A DNA stretch of 64,000 bases from Areca catechu (Eukaryota; Streptophyta; Magnoliopsida; Arecales; Arecaceae), in the NCBI GenBank assembly GCA_021397845.1, contig CM038044.1, positions 84,081,942 through 84,145,941 on the forward strand, written 5' to 3'. Positions 10,072 through 18,972 of this stretch are shown piece after piece. A model generated the notes under the pieces. That model saw only the letters and a list, made by a program, of their open reading frames with translations, was not told the origin of the DNA and ran no database searches. The translations under genes and the position numbers were made by a program. Each line of letters starts with the position of its first letter. Within the stretch, counting starts at the first letter, position 1.

Positions 10072-11472
10072 TGGATCTTTTAAAAAATTTAACATAATAA
10101 AGTGAAGGTCTAGTGGTGCTTGTGAGCAATAATAAATTAGATGCAAGATGATAGCAATTAATTAAAGAATATGAGAGGAAAAGAGCAATCACACACAAAC
10201 ACAAGGTTTATAGTGGTTCAGTGCAAACCTAGCACCTACATCCACTCCCCAAGTCACCCTTGGGAATTCCACTATAATCCACACCAGATTACAGTTGACT
10301 TATTTTTCAAAAGGCTCACAAGTCAAAACCTAAGTTGGTTTTATCACCTAGGCTCACCAACAACCCTAAATACATGTTTTGTCTTCGGGCTCACAAGTTA
10401 ACCCTAGTTGGTTTTAATACTTTGGCTCACCAACAAACCACAATAACCTTCTTTCAAGACACCCTTGAAAGCAAGGTCAAAGCACAATAAAACAGATATA
10501 AAATTTAAATGCTACAACAAACTCTCTTCAAGAGTAGATTGGAATCTTTGAAGCCCAAAGGATGCTTTGACTTCACTCTTCTTCAAGTTGCCTCTTTTTG
10601 GAATGTAGTAAAGTTGAGCTAGTAGGCTTTTCAGTGGAATCAAGCTAGAAGAGGCTTTTGATTTGAAGTTTGGAGAGAATATTGGCTTTTTGGCTTTTGA
10701 GTGGACTTGAATGCTCTTGAATAGACTTCTCTCTTGCTTTCTCTTCTTTTTCTTTTCTTCTCTTCACTTCTCTTCTTTTAAAATGAGGTTGGTGGAGATT
10801 AAATACACCAAAAACCTTCTAAAAGTGGTTTGTGACCGTTGGAGCATTGGAAATAGCCGTTTGAAGCTTGAAAACCAATTTCTGCAAGCCAGAAAAATAG
10901 ATCCGTTAGAGCTGTCAGGCTGCAAGTGTCGACACTTGGCTATCAGGTGTCGACACTTGGACACTATCAAGTGTCGATACTTGATACACAGGTGTCGACA
11001 CTTGACACAAAAATCCTTGAAATAACAAAGTTCTGTATTTTAAAAATCTCAGGCCTTGAGTCGACACTTGAAACCTAAGTATCGACACTTGGTGTCGATA
11101 CTTGAATATAGGTGTCGACACTTGGCATGCCAAAATTTTTGTCCGCCAAATGCTGAAGTGTCGACACTTGACTGTCCAGGTGTCGACACTTGAGATTGAA
11201 AACATCCAGATTCAAGTGTAAAAACCTCGAAATCAAAAATAAATTTCATGAATGCATAAACACATAATAGTTAAGCAATCATAAGCCCATTTTCAATGAA
11301 GAGGATGCCCGGATATGTGAGAATTGCTCCGTGCCATTGCGTGCCATACACCATAAGTTTTTAGAATTTTGAGGTGCTTTTTTCCTGAAAACTCACAACT
11401 TGAAATCCTCATTAGAATACAATATGTACTCAATGTTTTGTTATTCATCAAAATCACTGGGTGGAGCCAACA
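10036..11472 (-). repeat. CP2 3' LTR
   Basis: On the minus strand it begins TGTTGGCTCC right after a polypurine tract (11473-11487) and ends ...GGGCAACA at 10036, for 1437 bases. The segment at 10200-10450 resembles the inverted CP1 LTR end (accaacaaacc / ggttggtgagccc type repeats). It holds the GTGTCGACAC palindrome array at about 10923-11196. The short ORFs crossing it are low-complexity translations of that array. Confidence 0.9.
10923..11196. repeat. GTGTCGACAC palindrome array in the CP2 LTR
   Basis: About ten copies of a perfect or near-perfect palindrome lie in 270 bases. The copy at 10923-10938, caagtgtcgacacttg, is a flawless 16-base palindrome. Others include aggtgtcgacacttgg at about 10945 and gaagtgtcgacacttg at about 11156, with a few variants carrying one change (gtgtcgatac, gtatcgacac). 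Spacing is irregular. Each copy contains the SalI-type core GTCGAC. The motif returns at 14429-14508. Confidence 0.92.
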
Positions 11473-12097
11473 ATCTCCCCTTTTTGATGATGACAAAACC
11501 TTGAGAAAAAGAGACTATAGTTCAAACTTTAACCATTTAATTTATATACATGAATTTTAGTCACATAGAGGCAACAACTTTATAGATAGGAGAAAACAAT
11601 CTCGCCCTTAATTAGATACTTCTTATTAAGATAAACTTCAAAGATTCTTGCAAGGTGAAATCAATATAATCAATATAATACACCTTTTTCTCAATAAAAT
11701 CAAAATCAATACTCTTGTTCTTCATAAAATCAAATACTTGTTCTCCATAAAATCAAAATCATTACTTGTTCTCCCCCTTTTTGTCATCATAAGAAAAGGG
11801 AATAACCTCCCCCTCACAATTAGCATAGATACAAAAAGAGAGTAGAGAAACAAATATCAGAGCTAAAATTGTGCTAATAAAGAATATCAGAGTTAAAATA
11901 TACCATTATAAAGAGTATCAGAGCTAAAGAATGATAAACTGAAGCATAAAATTTTCAAGATAACAGAGTTCTGATAAAAAACACACATATATATATGAGA
12001 TAAATTTTCAGTACAAAAGAGCTGAAACATACATATATAAATAGAGTAATTAAGTATCAAACATACAAAATAAGATCTGAAACAGACATCTGTGAGG
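11473..12097 (-). promoter_or_regulatory. CP2 polypurine tracts and 3' untranslated region
   Basis: Read on the minus strand, purine runs of AAAAAGGGGAGAT type lie at 11473-11487, directly at the LTR edge, at about 11768-11781 (ctccccctttttg on plus) and at about 11806-11816 (cctccccctc on plus). This repeats the CP1 arrangement. The remaining ~600 bases are AT-rich with repeated 'atatcagagc/ttaaaat' segments at 11850-11930 and no credible gene. Confidence 0.75.
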
Positions 12098-13682
12098 CTA
12101 ATCCTCATCAGATGGAACATCAAGACTGAAAGGAGCACTAATCCTAGATCTGGTGGCTAATGCCCCAGGAGGTGCTAAAGCTCTAAGACTCCTGGTACGG
12201 CCGGCATGACCAAAACAGGTACAACCCTAGAAGATCTGGTAGAAGGAGGTGAAAGATGATCTGCTGGCTCAATAGGATTCGCTACGAAGTCAACCAGTGC
12301 AGTAGAAGGAGCAGGTGTAGTAGGAGGATCTCGACTGACCACCTCTTAAGCATCGGCTCCGCCTACACTGTCGCTGTCAGTGCCCACTACCTCAGTGGCT
12401 CGGTCAACATCCTGATCACCGCCGTCAGCAAAATCACATGATCGCTTGGTGATCGCCGTCATCATCATCATCAGATCGAGCAAGTGCAGGTGCAGCAGGA
12501 GGTATAAGTGATCTCAATAGACTCTCAATGCGTGTAAATCCCTCCTTCATGGATCTGCGAATCTCAGCATGCTCCGAGGTAGTCTGTGCTCGTAGAAGCT
12601 CGACCTCGCTACGCAACTGAGTCACCTCACCTCTGATCTATGAGAACTGTGCTCTAGCATGCTCCTCAAAGGATAATCCTGTCGATGGTGGTGGAGGAGC
12701 TGAAGCATCAGGCGATAGGTGCTCTTCCTGTGTCGATGGCACATCTACTGGAGGAAGAACTGCTGGCTCAGATGGTCCAGCCTCAGCCTCTCGAATCTCA
12801 TCCTCCTCATCTGGCTCCTAGCCAGACTCTCTCCGAACCCATCGACCTCCAACCATCCTGTAACCCATCTGGTGCAATGACCTCTCATCGTATACATCTG
12901 TGTGTAGTGTCTCTTTGGGGATCTCCCCCTCCAATGATACTCCACAAGCTCTGAAAAGACGGGTCAGTGCCATCCCGTATGGCAAACAGTGTCGGCGCTG
13001 AGTGGCAGCATCATGCATCTGTGATAGCATCAAGGCGGGTATATCAATCTGTCTCCTCTCGATCAGACTGGTCATCACCATCAGCTCTCTCTCGGTGATG
13101 AAATCGAATCTGCCAGTCTTCGGTAGAAGGATCCGTGCAGTAATATGGTGTAGCAGTCGCATCTCTAAAGATAACTGGTTCGCGGTAACTACTGAGATAC
13201 CGCGGTAACTACTGAGATACCGTGAACATCCTCTCGCTCAAAGATGCATCTGAAAGCCGCCTCTCTATCATCAACAGAAAATGCACAGACTCCTCTCCGG
13301 GGTATCTCCCATACTCAGCTCAGCAGCTCATCAGTTAAAGAAATCTGTGTACCCCTGACGGATGTCGTCCATAAAAGTCGTTGACAGTCCAGTGCACCGT
13401 AGAACTTCCTCACCAGGTGAGGATAGTATCTCTCCTGCATGGTGCAGAAGGGTACTAGTCCTGCATCTGTGAGTATCTACCTAATGCCAATGTGGTGCCT
13501 GTCGAAACTCTGTAGATCAACTCTCCTCCGTGAAGCTACAGACTACCCTGCCATCCTCTCTGCAGGGGGGAGCTCGGAGTGGCTGAACTGCTCGGCTGTG
13601 CAGGATCAAATCGGGCCTTCGACCTCCTCTTAGTACCCTGACTAGGCCTCGCCCTAACTGCAAGTCTCTTCCTAGGACCCAT
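12098..13682 (-). pseudogene. CP2 envelope-like third ORF, broken
   Basis: The likely start is the minus-strand ATG at 13680-13682 (MGPRKRLAVRARPSQGTKRR) and the end is the TAG at 12098-12100 after VPSDED. Between them the frame is lost several times. The best conserved part, 12818-13162, starts MRLLHHITARILLPKTGRFD and matches the CP1 ORF. A further part, 12434-12625, reads MTQLRSEVELLRAQTTSEHA and looks like a coiled coil. A 20-base tandem duplication at 13181-13220 causes one frameshift. It is GC-richer than its surroundings. Role unknown; envelope-like by position only. Confidence 0.8.
13181..13220. repeat. 20-base tandem duplication
   Basis: cgcggtaactactgagatac occurs twice, exactly and without a gap (13181-13200, 13201-13220). 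Twenty is not a multiple of three, so it shifts the frame of the envelope-like ORF. It looks like a replication slip or a repair scar. Confidence 0.97.
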
Positions 13683-14624
13683 AACAGCCAACTGACCAGG
13701 AAGAATGAAGAAGGGTTTAGAACAAAGGACTGGCCATAGGTTGAGATTAGAGACACAAGGTTTCGAAAACCAGAATCAACAAAGTTTGAAAAATATATTT
13801 TGATCAAATGACAAATTTTCGAGCAAAATTTGTAGGAGAAATTTTTGTTAGGTAGAACACATTTGAATCTTTGGAAAAAATTATTTTTGTAAGGTCTAAA
13901 ATGCAAAAAAACCATGGGATTTGGGTTTTAATCACTTAGGGTTTTTGCAAATAGGAAAAAATGTTGCAAATGTATTACTAAAAACCTTTCTAAATCAACA
14001 AAAAAAAGGATTTAGTATGCTTAAATTAGATGAAAACCCAATTTATTTTGCCCAAAATTGATGAAACAGTGATTTTTGCGAAAAAGGGTTGAAAAATGCC
14101 CAAAAGATGAGGCAAATCCGAGAAAAACAAATCTAAAACATTATTCCCTCAAATGGAGTTTTAGAAATTCACAAAAACATGCAAAAATCCGGTTAGATTC
14201 AAGAAAAATATTAGAAAAACCCAAAACACGGTTGTTTGGTTCGAAAACAATAAAATTAAAAACATAGAAAAATAAAAACGAAATTAGAGAGGGAAATACC
14301 TGATTTGTGAAGGATTGAGGGGTGAAAGGATGGATTTGGACAGGGGGGACCACTGTTCCAAGAAATCAGGAGGGAAGAAGTTTTCAAAAAATCCATCGTT
14401 CGGTCCGTTTAAAATAGTTCAGATTAATAAGTGTCGACACTTCGGATTTGTCAAGTGTCGACACTTGGTCAGGTGTCGACACTTGACACTTTCCAAGTGT
14501 CGACACTAGGCCAAAAATTCGAGAAAATCCGGAAAAAAATAGAAAAATCTTGATAAAGTTTTTGGTGTTTTAAACAAAAGGTTTTGAGCTTTAGGAATTA
14601 GGTAAAGATGATACTAAGAGAGTT
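13683..14624 (-). other. CP2 pol-env spacer with palindrome cluster at 14429-14508
   Basis: No ORF with family resemblance is found. Four copies of the GTGTCGACAC motif lie at about 14429-14442, 14452-14467 (exact caagtgtcgacacttg), 14472-14485 and 14494-14508. The last copy has one change at its right end. This is the same relative place, between RNase H and the env-like ORF, where CP1 carries its GAGCCGACTC cluster. The segment at 13700-14300 is AT-rich with homopolymer runs. Confidence 0.75.
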
Positions 14625-15014
14625 CTAGGAGAATAGATCAATGACACCTAACTCTTTTCTAATCAAACAGAACATATCCTCACTCAAAGGCTTTGTAAAC
14701 ACATCAGCTAACTGATCATTGGTACAAAGAAAATCAAGAGTTACATTAGTGTTTTGTACATTATCTCTTATGAAATGATGTCTTATTTCAATGTGTTTAC
14801 TTCTTGAATGTTGCACAGGATTTTTAGATAGGTTGATTGCACTAGTATTGTCACATCTTATGGGTGTCTTAGTTAGTTTAATGCCAAAATCTTCGAGTTG
14901 TTGTTTGATCCAGAGGATTTGAGCACAACAGCTCCCAGCTGCTATATATTCGGCTTCCACCGTAGATAGAGCAACTGAGTTCTGTTTCTTGCTACTCCAG
15001 GAGATCAAATTCAC
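14625..15014 (-). CDS. pol: CP2 RNase H domain of pol
   Basis: An open stretch of 129 codons that degrades the RNA strand during reverse transcription. It reads SWSSKKQNSVALSTVEAEYI, then RCDNTSAINLSKNPV and SKHIEIRHHFIRDNV, the usual copia RNase H text, and ends ELGVIDLFS followed by TAG. It is cut from the RT by a frame change between 15014 and about 15150. The env-like start lies some 940 bases further on, so any env expression would need its own start. Confidence 0.88.
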   Translation of the reverse strand: MNLISWSSKKQNSVALSTVEAEYIAAGSCCAQILWIKQQLEDFGIKLTKTPIRCDNTSAINLSKNPVQHSRSKHIEIRHHFIRDNVQNTNVTLDFLCTNDQLADVFTKPLSEDMFCLIRKELGVIDLFS

Positions 15015-15096
15015 TCCAAGAAACTGACAGGTTCCACTAGTACTTTTACGATCAAGTTTACACCCAGCAAAATCAGCATCAGAATAAGCAATTAAA

Positions 15097-15849
15097 TCAA
15101 ATGAAGATCTCTAGAGTACCATAAACCAATTTCAATTGAGCCAGATAGATATCTAAGTATGCGCTTAACAGCCAAAAGATGAGACTCTTTGGATTGGACT
15201 GATATCTAGCACACATACAGACACTAAACATGATATCTGGCCTACTGGCAGTAAGATATAATAATGAAGCAATCATGCCACGATATAATTTTTGGTCTAT
15301 TGACTTACCTGATTCATCCTTGTCAAGTCTACATGTGGAGCTCATAGGGGTACCTAGTGGCTTAGTGTTCTCCATCCCAAACTTTTTGAGTATTTCTCTT
15401 GTGTATTTTGTTTGGTTGATGAAGATCCCCTCTTTGGTTTGCCTTATCTGGAGTCCGAGGAAGAAATTCAGTTCTCCCATCATGCTCATCTCGAACTCAC
15501 CCTGCATTAGACTTGCAAAATCTTGACAAAGAGATTCATTAGTAGAACCAAATATTATATCATCAACATAGATTTGTACTACAAAGAGATCATCATTCAT
15601 TTTCTTTAAAAACAATGTTTTATCTACATTACCTCTAGTGAAATTATTTTTCAACAAAAAGGAGCTTAAACGATCATACCAAGCTCTTGGAGCTTGTTTT
15701 AATCCATATAAAGCTTTATGAAGTTTATAAACATAATTTGGAAATTCAGAAATTTCAAAACCAGGGTGTTGTTCAACATAAACTTCTTCTTCAATTAATC
15801 CATTTAAAAAAGCACTTTTAACATCCATCTGATACAGTTTAAAGTTCAT
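15097..15849 (-). CDS. pol: CP2 reverse transcriptase core
   Basis: An open stretch of 250 codons beginning MNFKLYQMDVKSAFLNGLIE and carrying ALYGLKQAPRAWYDRL and the active site YVDD at 15559-15570. It continues through FFLGLQIRQTKEGIFINQ to the RNase H connection, then shifts frame near 15150. The catalytic residues visible here are intact. The N-terminal fingers (15850-16591) are in other frames, so no full-length enzyme can be made. Confidence 0.92.
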   Translation of the reverse strand: MNFKLYQMDVKSAFLNGLIEEEVYVEQHPGFEISEFPNYVYKLHKALYGLKQAPRAWYDRLSSFLLKNNFTRGNVDKTLFLKKMNDDLFVVQIYVDDIIFGSTNESLCQDFASLMQGEFEMSMMGELNFFLGLQIRQTKEGIFINQTKYTREILKKFGMENTKPLGTPMSSTCRLDKDESGKSIDQKLYRGMIASLLYLTASRPDIMFSVCMCARYQSNPKSLIFWLLSAYLDIYLAQLKLVYGTLEIFI

Positions 15850-16591
15850 GAAACAGAAAAAGCCAACAATAGCCTAATTGCCTCAAGTCTAGCCACAGGA
15901 GCAAAGGTTTCATCAAAATCTATCCCTTCCTCCTGATTGTATCCTTTGGCAACTAGTCTAGCTTTATTTGTAATTACTATTCCATTTTCATCAAGTTTAT
16001 TTCCAAAAACCCATTTTGTGCCAATAATTGATGTGTTTGAAGGCCTATCTACCAGTGTCCAAAATTGTTCCTTTTAAATTGATTAAGTTCATCTTGCATA
16101 GCATTTATCCAATTACTATCACATTCAGCTTCCTCAATAGTTTTAGGTTCAATTTGAGACACAAAAGCTAAGTAATCATAAATATTTCTAAGAGATGATC
16201 GAGTACTTACACCTTTAGATGGATCACCTATAATTAGTTCTTTTGGGTGTCCATGAGCATACCTCCATTCTTTTGGTAAAGGATCAACAGTTGATGTATC
16301 TTCATCACCTTATGCTTGATCTCCGTCAGTGTTTTGATCATCATTCTATTCCTTGGTAAGTCCTTCATTGTTGTTTATTTCTTCAGTTTTGTTGTTACCT
16401 GATTCATCAAAAAGTACATCTTCTTTTCTTGAAGATTTTTGGTTAGTTTCATCAAATACTACATGAATGGATTCTTCAACAACAAGTGTCCTTCTGTTGA
16501 AGACCCTGTATGCCATACTAGATGTGGAGTATCCTAGAAAGACTCCCTCATCTGATTTGGCATCAATACTTAGATTATCTTTACCATTGTT
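15850..16591 (-). pseudogene. pol: CP2 integrase-RT linker and RT N-terminal part, broken
   Basis: Minus-strand fragments of the INT C-terminal tail, the variable linker (serine- and glutamate-rich) and the RT start are recognisable by the match to CP1 3700-4300. The regions for the EEGINFDE-type and GTKWVFGNK-type motifs fall near 15900-16020. Frame changes and stops are frequent. Confidence 0.65.
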
Positions 16592-17713
16592 TTAGATGAA
16601 ACAACGGCATCCAAAAACATGAAAATAACAGATTGAAGGTTTTCTACCCTTCCAAAGCTTATAATGGGTTTTCTTTAAAATCGGTCGAATTAACACTTGA
16701 TTTAAAATATAGCATGCAGTATTTATGGCTTCCGCCCAAAAATATCTAGGTAAATAATTTTCACAAAGCATGGTGCGTGCCATTTTTTCAAGAGTTCTAT
16801 TTTTTCTTTCTACTACCCCATTTTGTTGAGGTGTCCTAGGTACAGAAAAATTGTGATTAATTTCATTTTCAATACAGAATTTATTAAAATCAGTATTTTC
16901 AAATTCAGTTCCATGATCACTTCTTAAAGAAATTACTGAAACACCTTTTTCATTTAAAACTCTTTTGTGAAATCTTATAAATTCAGAAAACGTTTCATCT
17001 TTATGTGCTAAAAACATGACCCAAGTAAAACGTGAGAAATCATCTACAATGACTAGACCAAACTTCTTACCTCCTAAACTAGATGTTCTAGTAGGCCCAA
17101 AGAGGTCCATATGAAGCAATTCTAAAGGTCTAGAATTAGAGATTACTCCTTTAGGTTTGAAAGAAGATTTTGTTTGTTTTCCAAGTTGACATGTACTGCA
17201 AATCTTATCTTTTTCAAAATTAAGTTTAGGCAAATCTTTTTCTAAATTCTTTTTGCTAAGTTTTGAAATTAAATGCATGCTTGCATGTCCTAGTCTACGA
17301 TGCCAAAGCCAACTAGTTTCATCGATCTTGGCTTCCATTGCCACTAGACATTGACCTTTCTGAATAGGAAGATTATCAAGATCAACCATATAAATATTGC
17401 CATGCCTATGACCGATGAACTTAATGCCATTGTCATCTAGACTAGAAACAATGCACAAAGAAGATCCAAAAACAACTTTAAAATTTTTGTCACAAAATTG
17501 ATTAATACTTAGCAAGTTATGTTTTAATCCATCAACATATAAAACATTATCAATATAAGAGGTAGGGGTGATATGGATTTTACCAATACCGATAATTTTG
17601 CCCTTTCCATTATCACAAAAAGTTACATTGCCACCTTTTTGATATGTAATTGATGAGAACTGCTCCACATCTCCTGTCGTATGCCTTGAGCAACCGCTAT
17701 CCAGATACCACAT
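16592..17713 (-). CDS. pol: CP2 protease active site, zinc domain and integrase
   Basis: The longest clean pol stretch of CP2 (373 codons). Residues 4-7 are LDSG, the aspartic protease site. The pre-integrase zinc domain is intact at H138, H143, C172 and C175 (LWHRRLGHASMH...CSTCQLGKQ). The catalytic triad is D203 (HMDLFGPT), D266 (RSDHGTEF) and E302 (GVVERKNRT), with 35 residues between D266 and E302, which is the DD35E pattern. It ends at VFGCRCFI with a stop. Upstream, a single in-frame TGA (17753-17755) separates it from gag. The domain set is complete to the end of the core but lacks the C-terminal tail. Confidence 0.94.
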   Translation of the reverse strand: MWYLDSGCSRHTTGDVEQFSSITYQKGGNVTFCDNGKGKIIGIGKIHITPTSYIDNVLYVDGLKHNLLSINQFCDKNFKVVFGSSLCIVSSLDDNGIKFIGHRHGNIYMVDLDNLPIQKGQCLVAMEAKIDETSWLWHRRLGHASMHLISKLSKKNLEKDLPKLNFEKDKICSTCQLGKQTKSSFKPKGVISNSRPLELLHMDLFGPTRTSSLGGKKFGLVIVDDFSRFTWVMFLAHKDETFSEFIRFHKRVLNEKGVSVISLRSDHGTEFENTDFNKFCIENEINHNFSVPRTPQQNGVVERKNRTLEKMARTMLCENYLPRYFWAEAINTACYILNQVLIRPILKKTHYKLWKGRKPSICYFHVFGCRCFI

Positions 17714-17752
17714 TCTTTTCTTGTTGGTTGCAAGGCATACCTGTAATAAAGA

Positions 17753-18409
17753 TCAAGTGGAGACTTTAGGTACCCAAGCCATCTTGGGTCCTTTTTGGTT
17801 AGTGGCATTGGTTCCTTTTGGAACCCAAACTTTCTTAGTGTTCCTTAATTTTCTTTTCTTGCACATATACGATTTATGTCCTTTAATACCACAAGTATAG
17901 CATGTAATGGATGAAGATGCAGGCACAAAGAAATTTTTAAAGAGTTTCTGTTTCTTATGAGTTCTGAATCCTAATCCAGCTTTGTCAAAGACTGCTCTTT
18001 CATTATTTAATAGTAAATTTAATTTTTCAGAACTGTAAGTAAATTTTTCAACAAAAGGTATTAGTTTTTCGATTAATTCTTTATATCTTTTTTTTTCTAT
18101 TAAAATTTCTTTGTTTTGTCTTGATAATTTTTCATTTGAAAGTAAGTTACTTTTCTTTTCAAATATATCCTTTTCTTTTTCAAGAGCCATAATCTTATCA
18201 TTTAAATTTTTATTTTGAATTAGAAGGTATTCATTTTCATTTGAAAGGTTGTTATTTGTTTTAGCTAGTTCCATATTTTGCTTCTTTAAGTCTTTATGTT
18301 TTGATTTTAATTTTTGAAATTCTTTGACTAGTTCATCAAAAATCTCATGAAGCTCATCAAAAGATATTTCATTTTCGGTTTCAGAGCATACCTCTTCTTG
18401 ATCGGCCAT
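17753..18409 (-). CDS. gag: CP2 gag C-terminal part with zinc knuckle
   Basis: An open stretch of 218 codons, probably the tail of a longer gag, because the same frame continues upstream to about 18500 as an acidic S/E-rich stretch. It has a long coiled-coil-like section (about residues 8-130) and then CYTCGIKGHKSYMCKK, an intact C-X2-C-X4-H-X4-C knuckle that binds RNA. It ends MAWVPKVST and TGA, in the same frame as the protease that follows 40 bases on. CP1 gag ends in the same way. Confidence 0.88.
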   Translation of the reverse strand: MADQEEVCSETENEISFDELHEIFDELVKEFQKLKSKHKDLKKQNMELAKTNNNLSNENEYLLIQNKNLNDKIMALEKEKDIFEKKSNLLSNEKLSRQNKEILIEKKRYKELIEKLIPFVEKFTYSSEKLNLLLNNERAVFDKAGLGFRTHKKQKLFKNFFVPASSSITCYTCGIKGHKSYMCKKRKLRNTKKVWVPKGTNATNQKGPKMAWVPKVST

Positions 18410-18499
18410 TAGATAGAAATTTGCTACTTCCTGTTGTTCTTCCTCAGAGCTGGAGTCTTCACTTTCACTCCAGGTTGGCCTCCGATCTGTGGCCTGCTC

Positions 18500-18972
18500 T
18501 TTTCTCGGAAATCATGGGGAGCCAATCTCTCCCATGATTGGCGATTGTGGGTTGTCAATAAGCGGTTCCAGCAAGATCGGAGGCATGGCTGCAGGAATTG
18601 CACGCCATGATCATGGCATGTTGAGTGTCGATTGTAACCATTGGTTACAGTTTTCTTTTTGGAATAGATTGTGGTTCAAGCTTCGGGTTTCCCCTAGCGT
18701 GGGCCGAAGGCTTGGTATTTCTCCGAGGCCGGAGATCATATCTACGGTGGGGACTGAAGTTCGTGTCTTCGAAAGTCAATGAGTAGTTCAGTCTTCGACG
18801 GGGGCCGAAGGTGCTACCCGAAGGACTGGCCTTCGGATGTTGTAGTTCGTTGTGAATCCTTGAGTTGCTTGCAGTTGGCCTTTGCTTAGTCCGAAGTCCG
18901 TAGTCTAAAGAACCAGGGCTTTGATAAGTAGAACCGGAGCCTGGTTCGTAGCGGAACTAGGATATCCCAACA
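18500..18972. other. Unassigned hairpin-rich, GC-richer segment between CP2 and CP5
   Basis: Gag of CP2 fades out near 18500 and copia RT sequence resumes at 18973. Between them lie several short inverted repeats: aatcatgggga...tctcccatgatt at 18510-18539, ccatgatcatgg near 18609, tgtaaccattggttaca near 18634, and gccgaagg / ccttcgg copies at 18690-18840. The right end reads ...cccaaca, like an LTR end. It may be a piece of a third Sirevirus-type LTR. No ORF I can name. Confidence 0.5.

Larger units (their letters stand above)
10036..18500 (-). mobile_element. CP2: Sirevirus-like Ty1/copia element, 5' truncated
   Basis: On the minus strand, read from high to low coordinates, the order is gag C-terminal part, protease-integrase, RT, RNase H, envelope-like ORF, polypurine tracts, 3' LTR. 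The 5' LTR, primer site and gag N-terminal part are missing beyond about 18500, where unrelated sequence begins. The zinc domain, integrase and RT cores are better preserved than in CP1. The LTR end and env-like ORF resemble CP1, but most of the LTR differs, so they are different families of one lineage. Confidence 0.92.

Noticed and set aside
10711..11025. Plus-strand ORF of 104 codons with repeated KCRHL units, and the overlapping minus-strand ORFs
   Set aside because: The peptide repeat is the translation of the GTGTCGACAC array in the CP2 LTR; no start context or family resemblance.
10915..11205. Regular-looking palindromic repeats resembling a CRISPR array
   Set aside because: Spacing is irregular and short, there are no unique spacers of constant length and no cas genes, and the array lies in an LTR of a plant retrotransposon.
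13517..13915. Minus-strand ORF of 132 codons as a separate gene
   Set aside because: It is out of frame with the env-like start at 13682 and overlaps it; most of it is a shadow in the spacer.
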